Virus record (IMG/VR): IMGVR_UViG_3300034152_000419
Span: 1-64,000 of that record
Length of the DNA: 64,000 nucleotides
DNA from: a virus
Direction: 5' to 3' (one strand)
Shown: positions 55,193 through 64,000 of the stretch, one piece after another
How positions within the stretch are numbered: position 1 is the stretch's first letter
Layout: each line of letters opens with the position of its first letter
The notes under the pieces: model-generated
Told to the model about the DNA's origin: nothing
Seen by the model: only the letters and a program-made list of their open reading frames with translations
The model's database searches: none
Position numbers and translations under genes: made by a program

Positions 55193-55818
55193 CCGGACAC
55201 CTCCGCCGCTTGAATCTTTTGATTGAATCTCGCGTTCGTTTCCTTGTTGAAAATCCGGGACCATTTTTTCGGTTCATTCTGTGCTCGTTTCCTGAACCAC
55301 TCATCCGCAGAGCACCGAGTCCCGTGTTTCTTGAGAATGAACCTCGGAATATATGCAAGTCGTCCCCGTTCAAGTGCTTTCCACATCATGAACAGATCCT
55401 CCCGGACAAGGGGAGTTTCCACGAACTCCTCAAGGATCGAGATCAGAAAATCAGTCTTGAAAAGCACACGAGCCGTCGCCGACTGCGTCCATCCCCGACC
55501 TTTGATGAGTTTCTTTTGTTCTCCATCATGACGGATCGACCAGAATAAAAGAAAATCGAGATCCTCGAATCCGCTCATGTCATCGGGAAAATGTCCGATC
55601 AGTTCGTCATCACTGTCCAGACAAAAAACCCATTTCGTCCCGATCTTGTAAAGTTCATTGAGTCTTTTGTGTCCGATAGTTTCCACTTGCCAGTTGACAG
55701 GATCAGAGATCCCCACCATCCACGGGAGATCCGCCGCATATTTCAGGACCCCCTTTCGCGTTGCCGGAGAGAGCAGATGATCAGGAGCAATTACTGTCGA
55801 AAGAGTGGTGTCTCTCAT
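55189..55818 (-). CDS. GT2-like glycosyltransferase
   Basis: Starts at the ATG at 55818. The 209 residues show TLSTVIAPDHLLSPATRKGVL, WVFCLDSDDELI (DxDD metal site), FWSIRHDGE and a later VREDLFMMWKAL acidic helix, the GT-A plan of family 2. Short for the family. It is coupled to GH130 and sulfotransferase genes. Confidence 0.7.
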   Translation of the reverse strand: MRDTTLSTVIAPDHLLSPATRKGVLKYAADLPWMVGISDPVNWQVETIGHKRLNELYKIGTKWVFCLDSDDELIGHFPDDMSGFEDLDFLLFWSIRHDGEQKKLIKGRGWTQSATARVLFKTDFLISILEEFVETPLVREDLFMMWKALERGRLAYIPRFILKKHGTRCSADEWFRKRAQNEPKKWSRIFNKETNARFNQKIQAAEVSG

Positions 55819-56372
55819 TTTGAATACATTTTCCGAACTTGTTGAATTTTCCAGACATGAGGAAAAGCGACCCCCGGAGGATCGACCCCGATGAATGGAC
55901 AAAGTTTTTCCCATCCATCCCCCGCACAAATGTTCATGATCAGGAGATCTCCGGGACGGTCTCTGAAATATGATCGAACATAAGCCTCATGACGATCCCA
56001 CGCATCAAAAAACACCTCCTCATCGAACCATCGACAGCCATAAACTCGATTGTGAACATAGATCGTCCATCTCCGGGTTTTCGGTCCCTTTGGAAAAGGT
56101 TTCGTCGAAAAGAACTCCCGACAGTTTTTCAACCATTCCGATTTTTCCCTCGTCGTCAGGATAAATTTCGATCCCGGATATTTTTGATCAAGCCACCGAA
56201 ACCGCATCGTCACGGACAGATCATCTGAAAAGTCCGCCTCATCGATTGCCTTGACATTGACCGGGAGATGAACAGCACTGAATCCCAAAATCCGAAAAGC
56301 ATGAGACAAAGACGTCGTCCCAGTTCTTGAAAGTCCGATTCCGAAAACCTTTGTCCATCCACGATCAACCAT
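55815..56372 (-). CDS. Sulfotransferase family protein
   Basis: A 185-residue protein beginning KVFGIGLSRTGTTSLSHAF, the PAPS-loop of Sulfotransfer_4 type enzymes, followed by FILTTREKSEWLKN, corresponding to the 3'-phosphate site (TxRxxxxW). Probably sulfates a glycan made or modified by the neighbouring enzymes. The second sulfotransferase in the window; the two are not close paralogues. Confidence 0.85.
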   Translation of the reverse strand: MVDRGWTKVFGIGLSRTGTTSLSHAFRILGFSAVHLPVNVKAIDEADFSDDLSVTMRFRWLDQKYPGSKFILTTREKSEWLKNCREFFSTKPFPKGPKTRRWTIYVHNRVYGCRWFDEEVFFDAWDRHEAYVRSYFRDRPGDLLIMNICAGDGWEKLCPFIGVDPPGVAFPHVWKIQQVRKMYSK

Positions 56373-56384
56373 CGATCCCCCCTA

Positions 56385-56834
56385 TCAACTCGGACTCGGT
56401 GACGGCGACGGACTCGGTGACGGCGACGGACTCGGACTCGGACTCGGTGACGGACTCGGAGACGGTGACGGCGACGGACTCGGACTCGGACTCGGTGACG
56501 GACTCGGTGACGGTGAGGGGGATGTCTCACCGAGCAGTTCGTCGAGTTTTGCCTCGATCTCATTGAGTTGTGCCTGAATCGCGTCAATGTCAGTTTGCAG
56601 ATCCGCGACGTCGGATTCGATGGAATCGACTGTCGATTGCAAGTTTGAAACCGCCGTCTGTAAAGCATCGACGTCGGACTGTAAACTCGCGAGATTCGTC
56701 GTCAGTGTGTCAACATTCGCATCGATTGTGTCGATTTTTGACTCAAGAGTCGTGATCGTGTCGAGGATCTCCGCGACTGTCGGATCGACATAAACCTCGC
56801 CGGATCTGACACTATTGTTTCCAGTGTCGAGCAT
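56385..56834 (-). CDS. Coiled-coil protein with (Ser-Pro)22 tail
   Basis: A 149-residue protein: a short head, a canonical coiled coil from about residue 20 to 103 (repeating LxxxVxxLxxxV heptads such as LQSDVDALQTAVSNLQ), then an uninterrupted Ser-Pro tail from residue 105 to the end. Coiled-coil trimers are common in phage fibre or spike stalks; the tail would be a stiff extended polyproline-like rod. The DNA repeat may vary in length by slippage. Confidence 0.75.
   Translation of the reverse strand: MLDTGNNSVRSGEVYVDPTVAEILDTITTLESKIDTIDANVDTLTTNLASLQSDVDALQTAVSNLQSTVDSIESDVADLQTDIDAIQAQLNEIEAKLDELLGETSPSPSPSPSPSPSPSPSPSPSPSPSPSPSPSPSPSPSPSPSPSPS
56388..56522. repeat. Hexanucleotide tandem repeat coding (Ser-Pro)22
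   Basis: About 22 copies of a 6-base unit (CGGACT, CGGTGA or CGGCGA on the plus strand). Synonymous serine codons alternate, so the DNA repeat is less regular than the protein, which argues that the protein pattern is under selection. Confidence 0.85.
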
Positions 56835-56847
56835 TTTCGACCTCCTC

Positions 56848-57957
56848 TTAAATGACCCCCGCTCTCAGTTGAACTTTGTTGCTCGTTCCGTTGATCTCCG
56901 TGACATGCAGACCGACCTTTTTTGCACCGTAAACATCCCACGCGAGCAGAGGTGAGACATATTTCCCGTTTGAATCGACGAATTTCGCAGTCCCCATCGC
57001 AGTTGATTTCGTCGGGAGGATTGAATAATTGTTTTGATCGAGAGAGGTATATTCCATCACGATCAGAGCATTTGAGAGACCTCCCGGTTTTGCATAAGGT
57101 TGAACGTCTTTCGCAGATCCCTCCCATGCCGCCGAATAAAACAAAATCCCGACATTGTTTCCGTTCGCGAATCCCGCACGACTGACGACCTCTTTGAACG
57201 GAGTCGTGATATCTGCGACCTCGTCCCGACCGTTTGAATTAATAAAGGACGTCACCCCGTCCAGATAATATCGAGAATCCCAGTTGACCGGAGTCTTGAG
57301 CGACAGTCCCGAAAACAGATCATCCGGGTCCGCCGGGAGTGAGGCATCGTCCACATCGAGCAGAGCAATTCTCATATTTGTCGGATTGTCTGCCGCATCG
57401 TCAATCGCGTCAACGAGTTTGAGAACGACCCGTGTGATATCATCGACCGGGACCGGGAGTGTGATCTCCCACAGACCTATTGATCGATACTCATAATTGC
57501 TCGCGAAAAAACCCGTGAAAAATGTATTGATCGAACTCCCCCAGTTATAGGTTGACCCGCCGTCGTCCGTGTATGCCGATTTATGTCCCGTGTTATATGT
57601 GCCGATCAACTCGACATTTGTCTCTGACGCCTCATTTGACTCATTGACAGCGACAGGAGTGATCAGGACCTCCCCGTCGTTTGCGTCATGCAGTGCCTCG
57701 ACAATTAGGACCCGCTTGTCTCCCATCTCAACGAGATTGTCGGTGAGTTCGGACGGGAGACTCGACAGATCGACACCGTCCGCCGCATCAATGGGAGTTC
57801 CGATCCCCCGGATCTCGTTGAGTGTGACCTGACGATATGCGAGATCGACAAGTTGAATCACCCTGTCGAGGGATTCTGCGTCCTGCTCATAGGCATCACG
57901 TGTCGCGACATAGTCGCCCGTCCTGTCATCACTGACTCTGATTGCTTGTTCAGCCAT
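56848..57957 (-). CDS. Tail/baseplate structural protein, 369 aa
   Basis: An acidic protein with an N-terminal helical part (YEQDAESLDRVIQLVDLAY) and a large beta-rich remainder (GLWEITLPVPVDDITRVVLKLVDA, VGILFYSAAWEG). The style fits a virion fibre or spike adaptor. No family recognised. It lies between the coiled-coil protein and OB-fold-like baseplate genes. Confidence 0.6.
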   Translation of the reverse strand: MAEQAIRVSDDRTGDYVATRDAYEQDAESLDRVIQLVDLAYRQVTLNEIRGIGTPIDAADGVDLSSLPSELTDNLVEMGDKRVLIVEALHDANDGEVLITPVAVNESNEASETNVELIGTYNTGHKSAYTDDGGSTYNWGSSINTFFTGFFASNYEYRSIGLWEITLPVPVDDITRVVLKLVDAIDDAADNPTNMRIALLDVDDASLPADPDDLFSGLSLKTPVNWDSRYYLDGVTSFINSNGRDEVADITTPFKEVVSRAGFANGNNVGILFYSAAWEGSAKDVQPYAKPGGLSNALIVMEYTSLDQNNYSILPTKSTAMGTAKFVDSNGKYVSPLLAWDVYGAKKVGLHVTEINGTSNKVQLRAGVI

Positions 57958-57973
57958 TTTTCATCTCCCTTGT

Positions 57974-59566
57974 TTAAAACCAATATGTCGGAGTGTCCAC
58001 CATTCTGACTCGTCCATTCCTGATCCTCTTTGCTTCAATTCCGGTGATCGTAGGACTCCCCGGTATTACATGAGCCGTGTAAGACACACCCTCATTCGGA
58101 CCCATGATCCACTCTCCGAAATCAATCGGAGGACTTTCGTTGTCATTTACAATAATATACCATTTACCGGAATCCGGGGGGTCCCACACAAGAGATCCCG
58201 TTTCCAGAGGGGGTGCACAAGTCCACGACCCATCGGGCCAAAAATAGTTGTCGGCAGCAATATTTGAGCACCCGTTGACCGACTGGACAGAGGTTTTCCA
58301 GAATTGAGTTAATCTGAGATTATTTCCATAATTATAAGCCTCATTTGATCCGTCCCATATCGTGTCGGGGAAAAAAGCGTTCCCGTAGAAATAACCTCTT
58401 TCCTCTCCCTCAAGTGTACCATAAGGATCGTAAATCGCGGACCACTCAGACGTATAATGCTCTTTCACTTTGAGTCCGAGATTCCAGTTATAAGTGACGA
58501 CCGGGATCGACCTCGTCTCCCCCTCGTCAGGATGTCCGGGAGGGATCACGAGTGTGCGATATGACAGACCATCGATAAAACTTGACCATGAGATCTCATC
58601 CCATATAATATCAATGAGAGAAAGAGCAGAATCGACGTTCCGAGTACAGACCCCATTTCCAGAGGGGAGTGACGAGGTTGTAAATTCACCACACTGACAT
58701 CCCGGTTGCAACCATTCTTGATTCATGCCGTAATAATAGCCGACAGTCCTCGTGCCGCCGCTTGTAGCATCGTAAGTGACAGTAAATGGGATGATATCAT
58801 CGTCTCCCCCATATTCAAAATAACAGAACATAAACTCAAGTCCTGCGTATCTATAATTTGTCCGAACCGTGCCGGAAATTTCACCCCTGTCTCCCTCATA
58901 TCTATTGACGGTCTCGTTGCAGTTGTCATCGAGGTCCTTGTCGCTAAAATTAGAAAAGGGAAAATCAGGATGACTCTCATCGAGCAGTTTTGAATTTCCC
59001 GGAGAGATCGCACGGACTCTGCCGAGACCGAGAAACACAGGTTCGTCATAGTCAATCGCCTGTAAAAAGAAATTTCCGACGACTCCCTCCGTATATCCCT
59101 CGGAGACCCGATCCTTGTCACAGGGAACATATTGAGGACCGACGACTCTTTCGACTCCCTCGGTGTCCGTGTATTTCATATAAATCGCCTGTCCCCCATA
59201 AACTAAGGGATTCCCGTCAATGGACAGATCAATCCAAAAATTCGCGCCACATCGACGAGGTTTTCCGTCTTGATGTCCGATGATCCATCTCTCAGGAGTC
59301 TCGTCCACGATTGCATTTTTGCTCAACACAAGCACGTTGTCCCCGATTTCAAATGCCGAGTGACCATAGGGGGACGGAGTTGTTTCTCCCTCGCAGTGAT
59401 AATGAAACTCAACTCCGGTGAGTGTCCCATATTCCGCAGTCTCAACCGTCGCGTCATTGTTCACCGTGTCGATTGCCGTGATCGTTCCCACGACGACAGT
59501 CGTCCTGTGAACCTCGTTCACCTCGTCGAGCAGAAATTTTATATTTTGATGAGGTCTGTCAACCAT
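57974..59566 (-). CDS. Baseplate-type structural protein, 530 aa
   Basis: The first ~110 residues (TVVVGTITAIDTVNNDATVETAEYG, FEIGDNVLVLSKNAIVD, RWIIGHQDG) form an OB-like barrel like gp5/gp45 spike proteins. The rest is aromatic and Gly/Asp-rich, suggesting a long beta structure with several Cys (CGANFW, CQCGEF). A tail-tip spike or baseplate part is likely. Confidence 0.6.
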   Translation of the reverse strand: MVDRPHQNIKFLLDEVNEVHRTTVVVGTITAIDTVNNDATVETAEYGTLTGVEFHYHCEGETTPSPYGHSAFEIGDNVLVLSKNAIVDETPERWIIGHQDGKPRRCGANFWIDLSIDGNPLVYGGQAIYMKYTDTEGVERVVGPQYVPCDKDRVSEGYTEGVVGNFFLQAIDYDEPVFLGLGRVRAISPGNSKLLDESHPDFPFSNFSDKDLDDNCNETVNRYEGDRGEISGTVRTNYRYAGLEFMFCYFEYGGDDDIIPFTVTYDATSGGTRTVGYYYGMNQEWLQPGCQCGEFTTSSLPSGNGVCTRNVDSALSLIDIIWDEISWSSFIDGLSYRTLVIPPGHPDEGETRSIPVVTYNWNLGLKVKEHYTSEWSAIYDPYGTLEGEERGYFYGNAFFPDTIWDGSNEAYNYGNNLRLTQFWKTSVQSVNGCSNIAADNYFWPDGSWTCAPPLETGSLVWDPPDSGKWYIIVNDNESPPIDFGEWIMGPNEGVSYTAHVIPGSPTITGIEAKRIRNGRVRMVDTPTYWF

Positions 59567-60465
59567 TATGGAAAGAGGACCTCCTGAGGACCATAAGGAC
59601 CGATCTCAATCGGGAGGATCGTCCACTGTCCCGTGTATGGAGTTTCAAGATTCGGAGCAAAATAATCATTCGGATCTCGTGCCGTGTCCCTGCATGTCTC
59701 CGTCACTCCCGGAGTTTTAACCATATAAACCCAGTCCCCGACCTCATAAGTGACAAAGTCCGACGGATATGCAGTGACCGTCCGACCGAGGACTTCGACA
59801 GTGAAACTGATATTCGGATCGTCATAGTCACCATTGACCGCAGTGATCAACCCGCCTGTCAAGCACGGGGAGACATAATAGATGAAATCGGGATCATATC
59901 TCTCAGTGTTCGACCCATTATAGAAAAAATGTGTCAGTTGAATTTTCATGCCGGGGACGATCTGATTTTGAGTGACCTGATAGATCGTCGTCCCTCCCCC
60001 GGAGTGTGCATCCGCTTTGTTCTCCGGGATCTCTCCGGGAGCATCGACCTCAACGAGCACAAGAGGACAGTCTCCGGGACCCTGACATTCGAGGGGACCA
60101 TAAGCAATCAGTTGAGACAAGATCCACTGACAATGATCAGGATTCCTGAACTCGATAATGATCCATGACTCAAACTCCCCCCAGTAAATCGAGATCATCG
60201 ATTCCGGTTCGTTTGCATAATAATGACAAAACGGTTCGCAGACCATCGGACGGGGATCAGGATCGAGCGTGAGAACGAATCTGCCGTGACGGACAGCCGG
60301 ACAATCTGAGGGGAGGGATTCCGGCATGATGTCCATCTCCACACGATCCGGTCCGAAAAAGTCCTCGACGACCTCGATCCCATCCCGCAGATCATCGAGA
60401 CTGTCAAAATATAATGACCGCTCAAGCGTTTCGGGACAGATCCAGACTGTGAGTTGTGTCGTCAT
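59566..60465 (-). CDS. Structural protein, 299 aa
   Basis: A strand-rich protein (LTVWICPETLERSLYFDSLDDL, ISIYWGEFESWIIIEFRNPDHC) with a C-terminal half (MKIQLTHFFYNGSNTE, ITAVNGDYDDPNISFTVEVLG) like the preceding OB/propeller-type baseplate proteins. ATG at 60465 is closer to ideal spacing from GGAGG than a GTG three bases upstream. Function inferred from position. Confidence 0.55.
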   Translation of the reverse strand: MTTQLTVWICPETLERSLYFDSLDDLRDGIEVVEDFFGPDRVEMDIMPESLPSDCPAVRHGRFVLTLDPDPRPMVCEPFCHYYANEPESMISIYWGEFESWIIIEFRNPDHCQWILSQLIAYGPLECQGPGDCPLVLVEVDAPGEIPENKADAHSGGGTTIYQVTQNQIVPGMKIQLTHFFYNGSNTERYDPDFIYYVSPCLTGGLITAVNGDYDDPNISFTVEVLGRTVTAYPSDFVTYEVGDWVYMVKTPGVTETCRDTARDPNDYFAPNLETPYTGQWTILPIEIGPYGPQEVLFP

Positions 60466-61217
60466 CACTCCTCCGCCGTCGGGACAGTGAACTCATCATT
60501 CCTGAGAGCGTCCTCATCGGATGGGATATATCCAGACTTGACGACCCGGACTGTGTGACTCGATCCCCGGACCAGATCTCCGAGATTTATGATTCCCTGT
60601 GTGTTCGTCCGACCGATTTCGACGTCGTCGAGAAAAACTGTCGCGAACGGGACCGCGAGGTCCGTGCAATAATCCTTGACGAGTAACTCATACTCCTCGA
60701 CCTCCGAGACGCCTCCGCCGAAATTGACCGTGAGACACGCCTTTTGCTCCCCCATCCGCGCCACGACGAGAACATCACCGTCGTGACTTATATTGTGCAA
60801 TTTCCACCGATCATATAAATAATTATAATCAACCGACATGATCGCGACGACCTCGGATGAAAACTGAATCGTCTTTCCGTCGATTGTCGGAATGATCCCC
60901 GGATCTCGACCGATCCAGTCGTAAGATACAGGAGAGTCCGGTCGATCATCGAGGTCCTGTTCTTTTTCATAGCAAAACTTGACCTGTTCGTCAGTGATCG
61001 CCTGATATGTGTTCACCGCAGTCCGCACGATGTCTCCCGCAGAACGCGACATCGTGTATATATCCCTCGGATATCTTTTGACCCGGATGAACGCCGACTC
61101 CCCCGGAGCGAACTCTGTTTTCCCGTCGTTCAACTCCTCGTCGAGTTCCAGTTCGAGGAAAGCATCCGGGGAGACGGAGGGATCGGTGAACCTGATTGTC
61201 AATATTTTATCAGCCAT
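60465..61217 (-). CDS. Baseplate protein with carboxypeptidase-regulatory-like domain
   Basis: A 250-residue protein whose C-terminal ~80 residues (VPFATVFLDDVEIGRTNTQGIINLGDL, HTVRVVKSGYIPS) are a clear CarboxypepD-regulatory/PEGA-like beta sandwich. The N-terminal half is strand-rich with an SFxRVKRYPRD segment. Probably a tail-tip component. Confidence 0.65.
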   Translation of the reverse strand: MADKILTIRFTDPSVSPDAFLELELDEELNDGKTEFAPGESAFIRVKRYPRDIYTMSRSAGDIVRTAVNTYQAITDEQVKFCYEKEQDLDDRPDSPVSYDWIGRDPGIIPTIDGKTIQFSSEVVAIMSVDYNYLYDRWKLHNISHDGDVLVVARMGEQKACLTVNFGGGVSEVEEYELLVKDYCTDLAVPFATVFLDDVEIGRTNTQGIINLGDLVRGSSHTVRVVKSGYIPSDEDALRNDEFTVPTAEE

Positions 61218-61506
61218 TGATCACGACCTCCCGGATGTCTCTGTTTTTCGATGACTCAGATCCGACAATATAATATCCCTCAGGAGTCGAGACGAGAATC
61301 ACCCTCGCTCCGACTTCGAGGTCCTGTGCGATTGCCGACTTGACTTTCCTCTCTTTCCCCGCGATTGAGATCGTATATGTTTTTTTACTTTCCGAGATCT
61401 TGTTGACGACCTCACCCGTCGGTTGAGTCGCGATTCGTTTTCTCTGATTGAATCCGAGTCGTTCGATTCTCTCTTTTAAAAGTGCATTGATGAGATTGTA
61501 TGCCAT
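61210..61506 (-). CDS. OB-fold-like small baseplate protein, 98 aa
   Basis: After a basic N-terminal helix (LLKERIERLGFNQRKRI) a five-strand pattern follows (TYTISIAGKERKVKSAIAQDLEVGARVILVS, YYIVGSESS), as in OB-type spike or baseplate proteins and tail-assembly 'gp5 N-terminal' domains. It lies directly after the hub gene. Confidence 0.6.
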   Translation of the reverse strand: MAYNLINALLKERIERLGFNQRKRIATQPTGEVVNKISESKKTYTISIAGKERKVKSAIAQDLEVGARVILVSTPEGYYIVGSESSKNRDIREVVING

Positions 61507-61507
61507 A

Positions 61508-63184
61508 TTACACGACCTGAGGTTGAGTGACCGTTAATTCACACACGATCTGCGGTCCGGTGAAAAATATCCGCACCGAATTGACATGATAGTTTCCGAC
61601 ACAGTTAATCTCCGCATCGTTGACATAGATGAGAATCCCATCCCGGATCAGTTCGTCATAGGGGACCCGGATATCGAGCACCTTTTGAGTATATCGGACC
61701 TCGTCCAGATATGCCGCCCCTCTGCTCAGTGCCGCGACCCATGATGTGAGCAGTCCGTCTGAGATGCTCGGAGCAAAAATGCTCCCATCATTCATCCTCA
61801 CCCGGACCGACGAATCTGTCGCGCCTGAATAGATCAGCACATCGAGCAACACCTCGACATAGTGAGAATGGAGTCTATATCGACGATATTCTGTCGTATA
61901 AGTAAACCGACCGACAGCGAAATCCTCATCAATCGTGATCTGTTTCGACGCCGTCGATGTGTTCGGAGTGCCGCCGTCAGTCCCGAACCACTCAAACGAG
62001 TCAAGAGTTTTGATCGGTTTCGACGATGACCCTGATCCTCTCTTGAACTGAATGATCTCGGTTTTTGATTCTGTAAAGACTCCCTGATATGCAATCAGAC
62101 CATCGGTGACAAGTCTCTGAACGACAGACGGGACCGATCCCTCCCAGTAAACCCGAACGTGAACGTCATCGCCGATTATCGGACCGCTCTCCTCAAGTTC
62201 CATCTCCGGTTCGAGGTTGTCGGGAGCATATCCATACACCTCAACGACATTATATCCAGATCCTCTCTCCTCCATATAATTGAGAGCGATGAGATTCGTC
62301 TGTCGATCAAAACTGATATCCGCGACACTCGACGGCATGTTCACAGGACGGACCGGATATCGATTCCGCACGAGGATCGTTCCGTCATCTTTGCACCGAA
62401 CAACCGCTCCGACAGAACTCGCAATCTCCTGAACTCCCTCAAGTGGATCTCCCGAAAACTCATAAGTGTCCGGGAGGACCCAGTCGAGTTCTCGTCCATA
62501 AATATCATAAACTTGCCAGTCGATAGGATTGACCGAGAGCATCTCCTCCGCCGTCTCTTTTGCGGATTTTGGGATCTCGTTCGCGACATCAACGGTGTCG
62601 ATATAGGGGACGTCATCCCTTGCCGATGCACTCCTCCCCCATAATGTGAACTCGATCTCGTTCCCCTCTCTTTCCTCAAGCAGAAAATAAACCACCCTCG
62701 CACCGATATGAACCTCAAGTCTCGCGGTCCCCTGTCTGACATAGGGATCAGCCCGGAGGAAAAGTTCACGACTGATTGAGGTGAGAGTGAGTTGATTGTG
62801 AACACTGTTCTCATCCATCTCGATTTCAGCGGAGACGACGAGTCCCTTGATATTCGATCCGTCGAGATAGATGTCCCAGTTCGACGCCTGAAACTCAATC
62901 CCGATGTCACCGATTGTCTGTAACAATTTCTGAACGCGAAAGACGAGATCCCGCTCATTGATCGTTTGTTTCAGGACCTCGACAGCCTGTGCACCATCCC
63001 CGGAGATGACCTGATATAAAGCATGAATCCCCGCATTTCGACCCGCAATCTCTCCGAGTAGTGCTTGAATCGACTGAGGTCCGATCCCGACCGGGAGTGC
63101 ATCGACAGCCTGTTCTCCGAATGAGTTATGTCGGACCGAGAGTGCTTGAACTCCCGCCCCTTTGAATAATAGCAGGAGAGACAT
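61508..63184 (-). CDS. Tail hub (gp27/GpD-like) protein
   Basis: A 558-residue protein. Following a helical N-terminus, GIEFQASNWDIYLDGSNIKGLVVSAEIEMDENSVHNQLTLTS and ARLEVHIGARVVYFLLEERE are the double-barrel pattern of phage hub proteins; IDWQVYDIYGRELDWVLPDTYEFSG and GAVVRCKDDGTILVRNRY are a typical internal repeat. It forms the base of the tail tube. Its presence implies a baseplate-bearing tail, though siphovirus and myovirus cannot be separated here. Confidence 0.7.
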   Translation of the reverse strand: MSLLLLFKGAGVQALSVRHNSFGEQAVDALPVGIGPQSIQALLGEIAGRNAGIHALYQVISGDGAQAVEVLKQTINERDLVFRVQKLLQTIGDIGIEFQASNWDIYLDGSNIKGLVVSAEIEMDENSVHNQLTLTSISRELFLRADPYVRQGTARLEVHIGARVVYFLLEEREGNEIEFTLWGRSASARDDVPYIDTVDVANEIPKSAKETAEEMLSVNPIDWQVYDIYGRELDWVLPDTYEFSGDPLEGVQEIASSVGAVVRCKDDGTILVRNRYPVRPVNMPSSVADISFDRQTNLIALNYMEERGSGYNVVEVYGYAPDNLEPEMELEESGPIIGDDVHVRVYWEGSVPSVVQRLVTDGLIAYQGVFTESKTEIIQFKRGSGSSSKPIKTLDSFEWFGTDGGTPNTSTASKQITIDEDFAVGRFTYTTEYRRYRLHSHYVEVLLDVLIYSGATDSSVRVRMNDGSIFAPSISDGLLTSWVAALSRGAAYLDEVRYTQKVLDIRVPYDELIRDGILIYVNDAEINCVGNYHVNSVRIFFTGPQIVCELTVTQPQVV

Positions 63185-64000
63185 TATTCAGCATACCATC
63201 CCAAAATTGTGAGATTGTCCGGTTCCTGTGCCGTCGCCGCCGGGACGACCTCTTTCCACCACACGGGGACCGCTCCGGGGAGAGTCGTGAACTGAACCGT
63301 GTCACCCGACGCCCATATCCCACCCCATCCGCGATAATCGAGAGTGAAAAACGGTTCGCCTGTATTCGGATTGATCGGTTCAAAGTTTGCCGTCACGACC
63401 CCGGACCCGACACCTCCGTTGTATAGACCGGAAACAGTGAAAGCAGTTGCCGAGGTGAAAGTGACCGTCCACACATCATATTCGACCCCGTCATTGTATA
63501 GGACGAGAGGATATGTGCTCTCGTCAAAGGTTCCCGATGCACTGACCTCCGTCCATCCCGTGACCTCCGGTCCGGTATCTCCCGCCCGGAGGCAACCCCC
63601 CGCAATCGTGTTCGCGACAGCATAGGGATTCGCGACGGAATCGACGAGATCAACCGCGACCACATTTCCCGTGTATGAGTAATTTTTATCATAGTAAGTG
63701 ATCAGGATGTCCTCAGTGTCATCCGGGGGAGTCGTCCAGACGATGTCCGTGACCCACACCCCCGTGTCAGGATTGATCTCACCCGCCGAACAATAACCGG
63801 AGCAAGTCCCGTCCGGTTCGATATAAACCGTCCGAGTCGTTCCACCACAGACGGTTGTCACGACAGGTTTGAACTCATCTTGTAACACGAGACCATTCGT
63901 GACAGAGGCGAGATCTGTGAGGGGAGGATTGCTCGTGCTCCCGTCCCCGGTTCCGATGTCCTCATCGGTGACGAGGTTTGTCTGCATTTCAAGAAACTCC
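63184..64000 (-). CDS. Partial structural protein, cut by right window edge
   Basis: The frame is open to the right edge. The first ATG in view (63985-63987) has no ribosome site, so the true start is probably outside. It is rich in Gly, Thr and Asp (EDIGTGDGSTSNPPLTDLASV, NYSYTGNVVAVDLVDS) and beta-structured, with a C-terminal WWKEVVPAATAQEPDNLTILGWYAE. A tail or baseplate component by position and style. Confidence 0.55.
   Translation of the reverse strand, partial: EFLEMQTNLVTDEDIGTGDGSTSNPPLTDLASVTNGLVLQDEFKPVVTTVCGGTTRTVYIEPDGTCSGYCSAGEINPDTGVWVTDIVWTTPPDDTEDILITYYDKNYSYTGNVVAVDLVDSVANPYAVANTIAGGCLRAGDTGPEVTGWTEVSASGTFDESTYPLVLYNDGVEYDVWTVTFTSATAFTVSGLYNGGVGSGVVTANFEPINPNTGEPFFTLDYRGWGGIWASGDTVQFTTLPGAVPVWWKEVVPAATAQEPDNLTILGWYAE

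Overview
This window is a stretch of a tailed-phage (Caudoviricetes-type) genome from an unidentified, probably Gram-negative bacterial host. Every protein gene I can support (89, two of them cut by the window edges) lies on the minus strand, so transcription runs from right to left. Genes are tightly packed, with many ATGA, GTGA, TTGA and TAAATG junctions and strong AGGAGG-type ribosome sites. No ribosomal, tRNA, integrase or CRISPR feature was recognised. The Gram-negative inference rests on a lipobox lipoprotein and small membrane/coiled-coil proteins; the use of sigma-54-type promoters is compatible with many phyla.

Layout in the direction of transcription. 64.0-56.4 kb: baseplate and tail-end structural proteins (hub-like 61508-63184, OB-fold-like 61210-61506 and 57974-59566, and others), ending in a coiled-coil protein with a (Ser-Pro)22 tail. 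56.4-52.4 kb: a carbohydrate island (sulfotransferase, GT2-like, GH130 phosphorylase, Stealth/GT-like, methyltransferase, cupin). 52.4-44.2 kb: tail fibres that share modules, and a tailspike with a GH114/spherulin-4-like barrel. 44.2-40.6 kb: a second carbohydrate island (GT4, hotdog/MaoC, methyltransferase, GT2). 40.6-38.4 kb: lysis genes (NlpC/P60 endolysin, holin-like protein, lipoprotein). 38.3-34.9 kb: a clamp-like protein and a uracil-DNA-glycosylase/DNA polymerase A fusion. 34.9-28.9 kb: portal, a 995-residue MuF protein fused to a JAMM-like and a PI3K/HipA-like kinase domain, and a prohead-protease-associated protein. 28.7-25.4 kb: small accessory genes, including DUF1257 and DUF2997 relatives. 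25.4-25.0 kb: a probable replication origin (AT-rich block plus four 21-bp dyad iterons) and a strong candidate small RNA, the only plus-strand transcript. 25.0-13.1 kb: replication and recombination (lambda-O-like initiator, possible loader, DnaB, primase, SSB, SF2 helicase, RecA-like protein, endonucleases, Cas4-like nuclease, RuvC). 12.9-0 kb: Ycf46-like AAA+ ATPase, Lys-rich protein, RarA-collar-like protein, terminase large subunit, a PD-(D/E)XK nuclease, a sulfotransferase and small unknowns. Major capsid, tail tube and tape-measure genes are not here and presumably lie beyond the right edge.

Regulation is unusually legible. (1) A 16-bp perfect dyad, GTGCACACGTGTGCAC, recurs nine times over 48 kb (six exact, three with one change). 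Its centre (CACGTG) and length match the bacterial parS site, although the flanks differ. (2) Two diverged copies of a roughly 170-bp module carry near-consensus sigma-54 (-24/-12) promoters with paired upstream dyads about 107 and 128 bp away. (3) Five minus-strand sigma-70-type promoters share TTGACA plus an A/T-rich spacer. (4) A plus-strand TTGACA-17-TATATT promoter drives a predicted ~120-nt structured RNA ending in a 10-bp terminator hairpin beside the iterons.

The most promising candidates for something undescribed are the dispersed dyad, the sigma-54 modules, the origin-linked antisense-type RNA, and the MuF-JAMM-kinase virion protein. All family calls come from reading the translated sequence; none was tested by database search.
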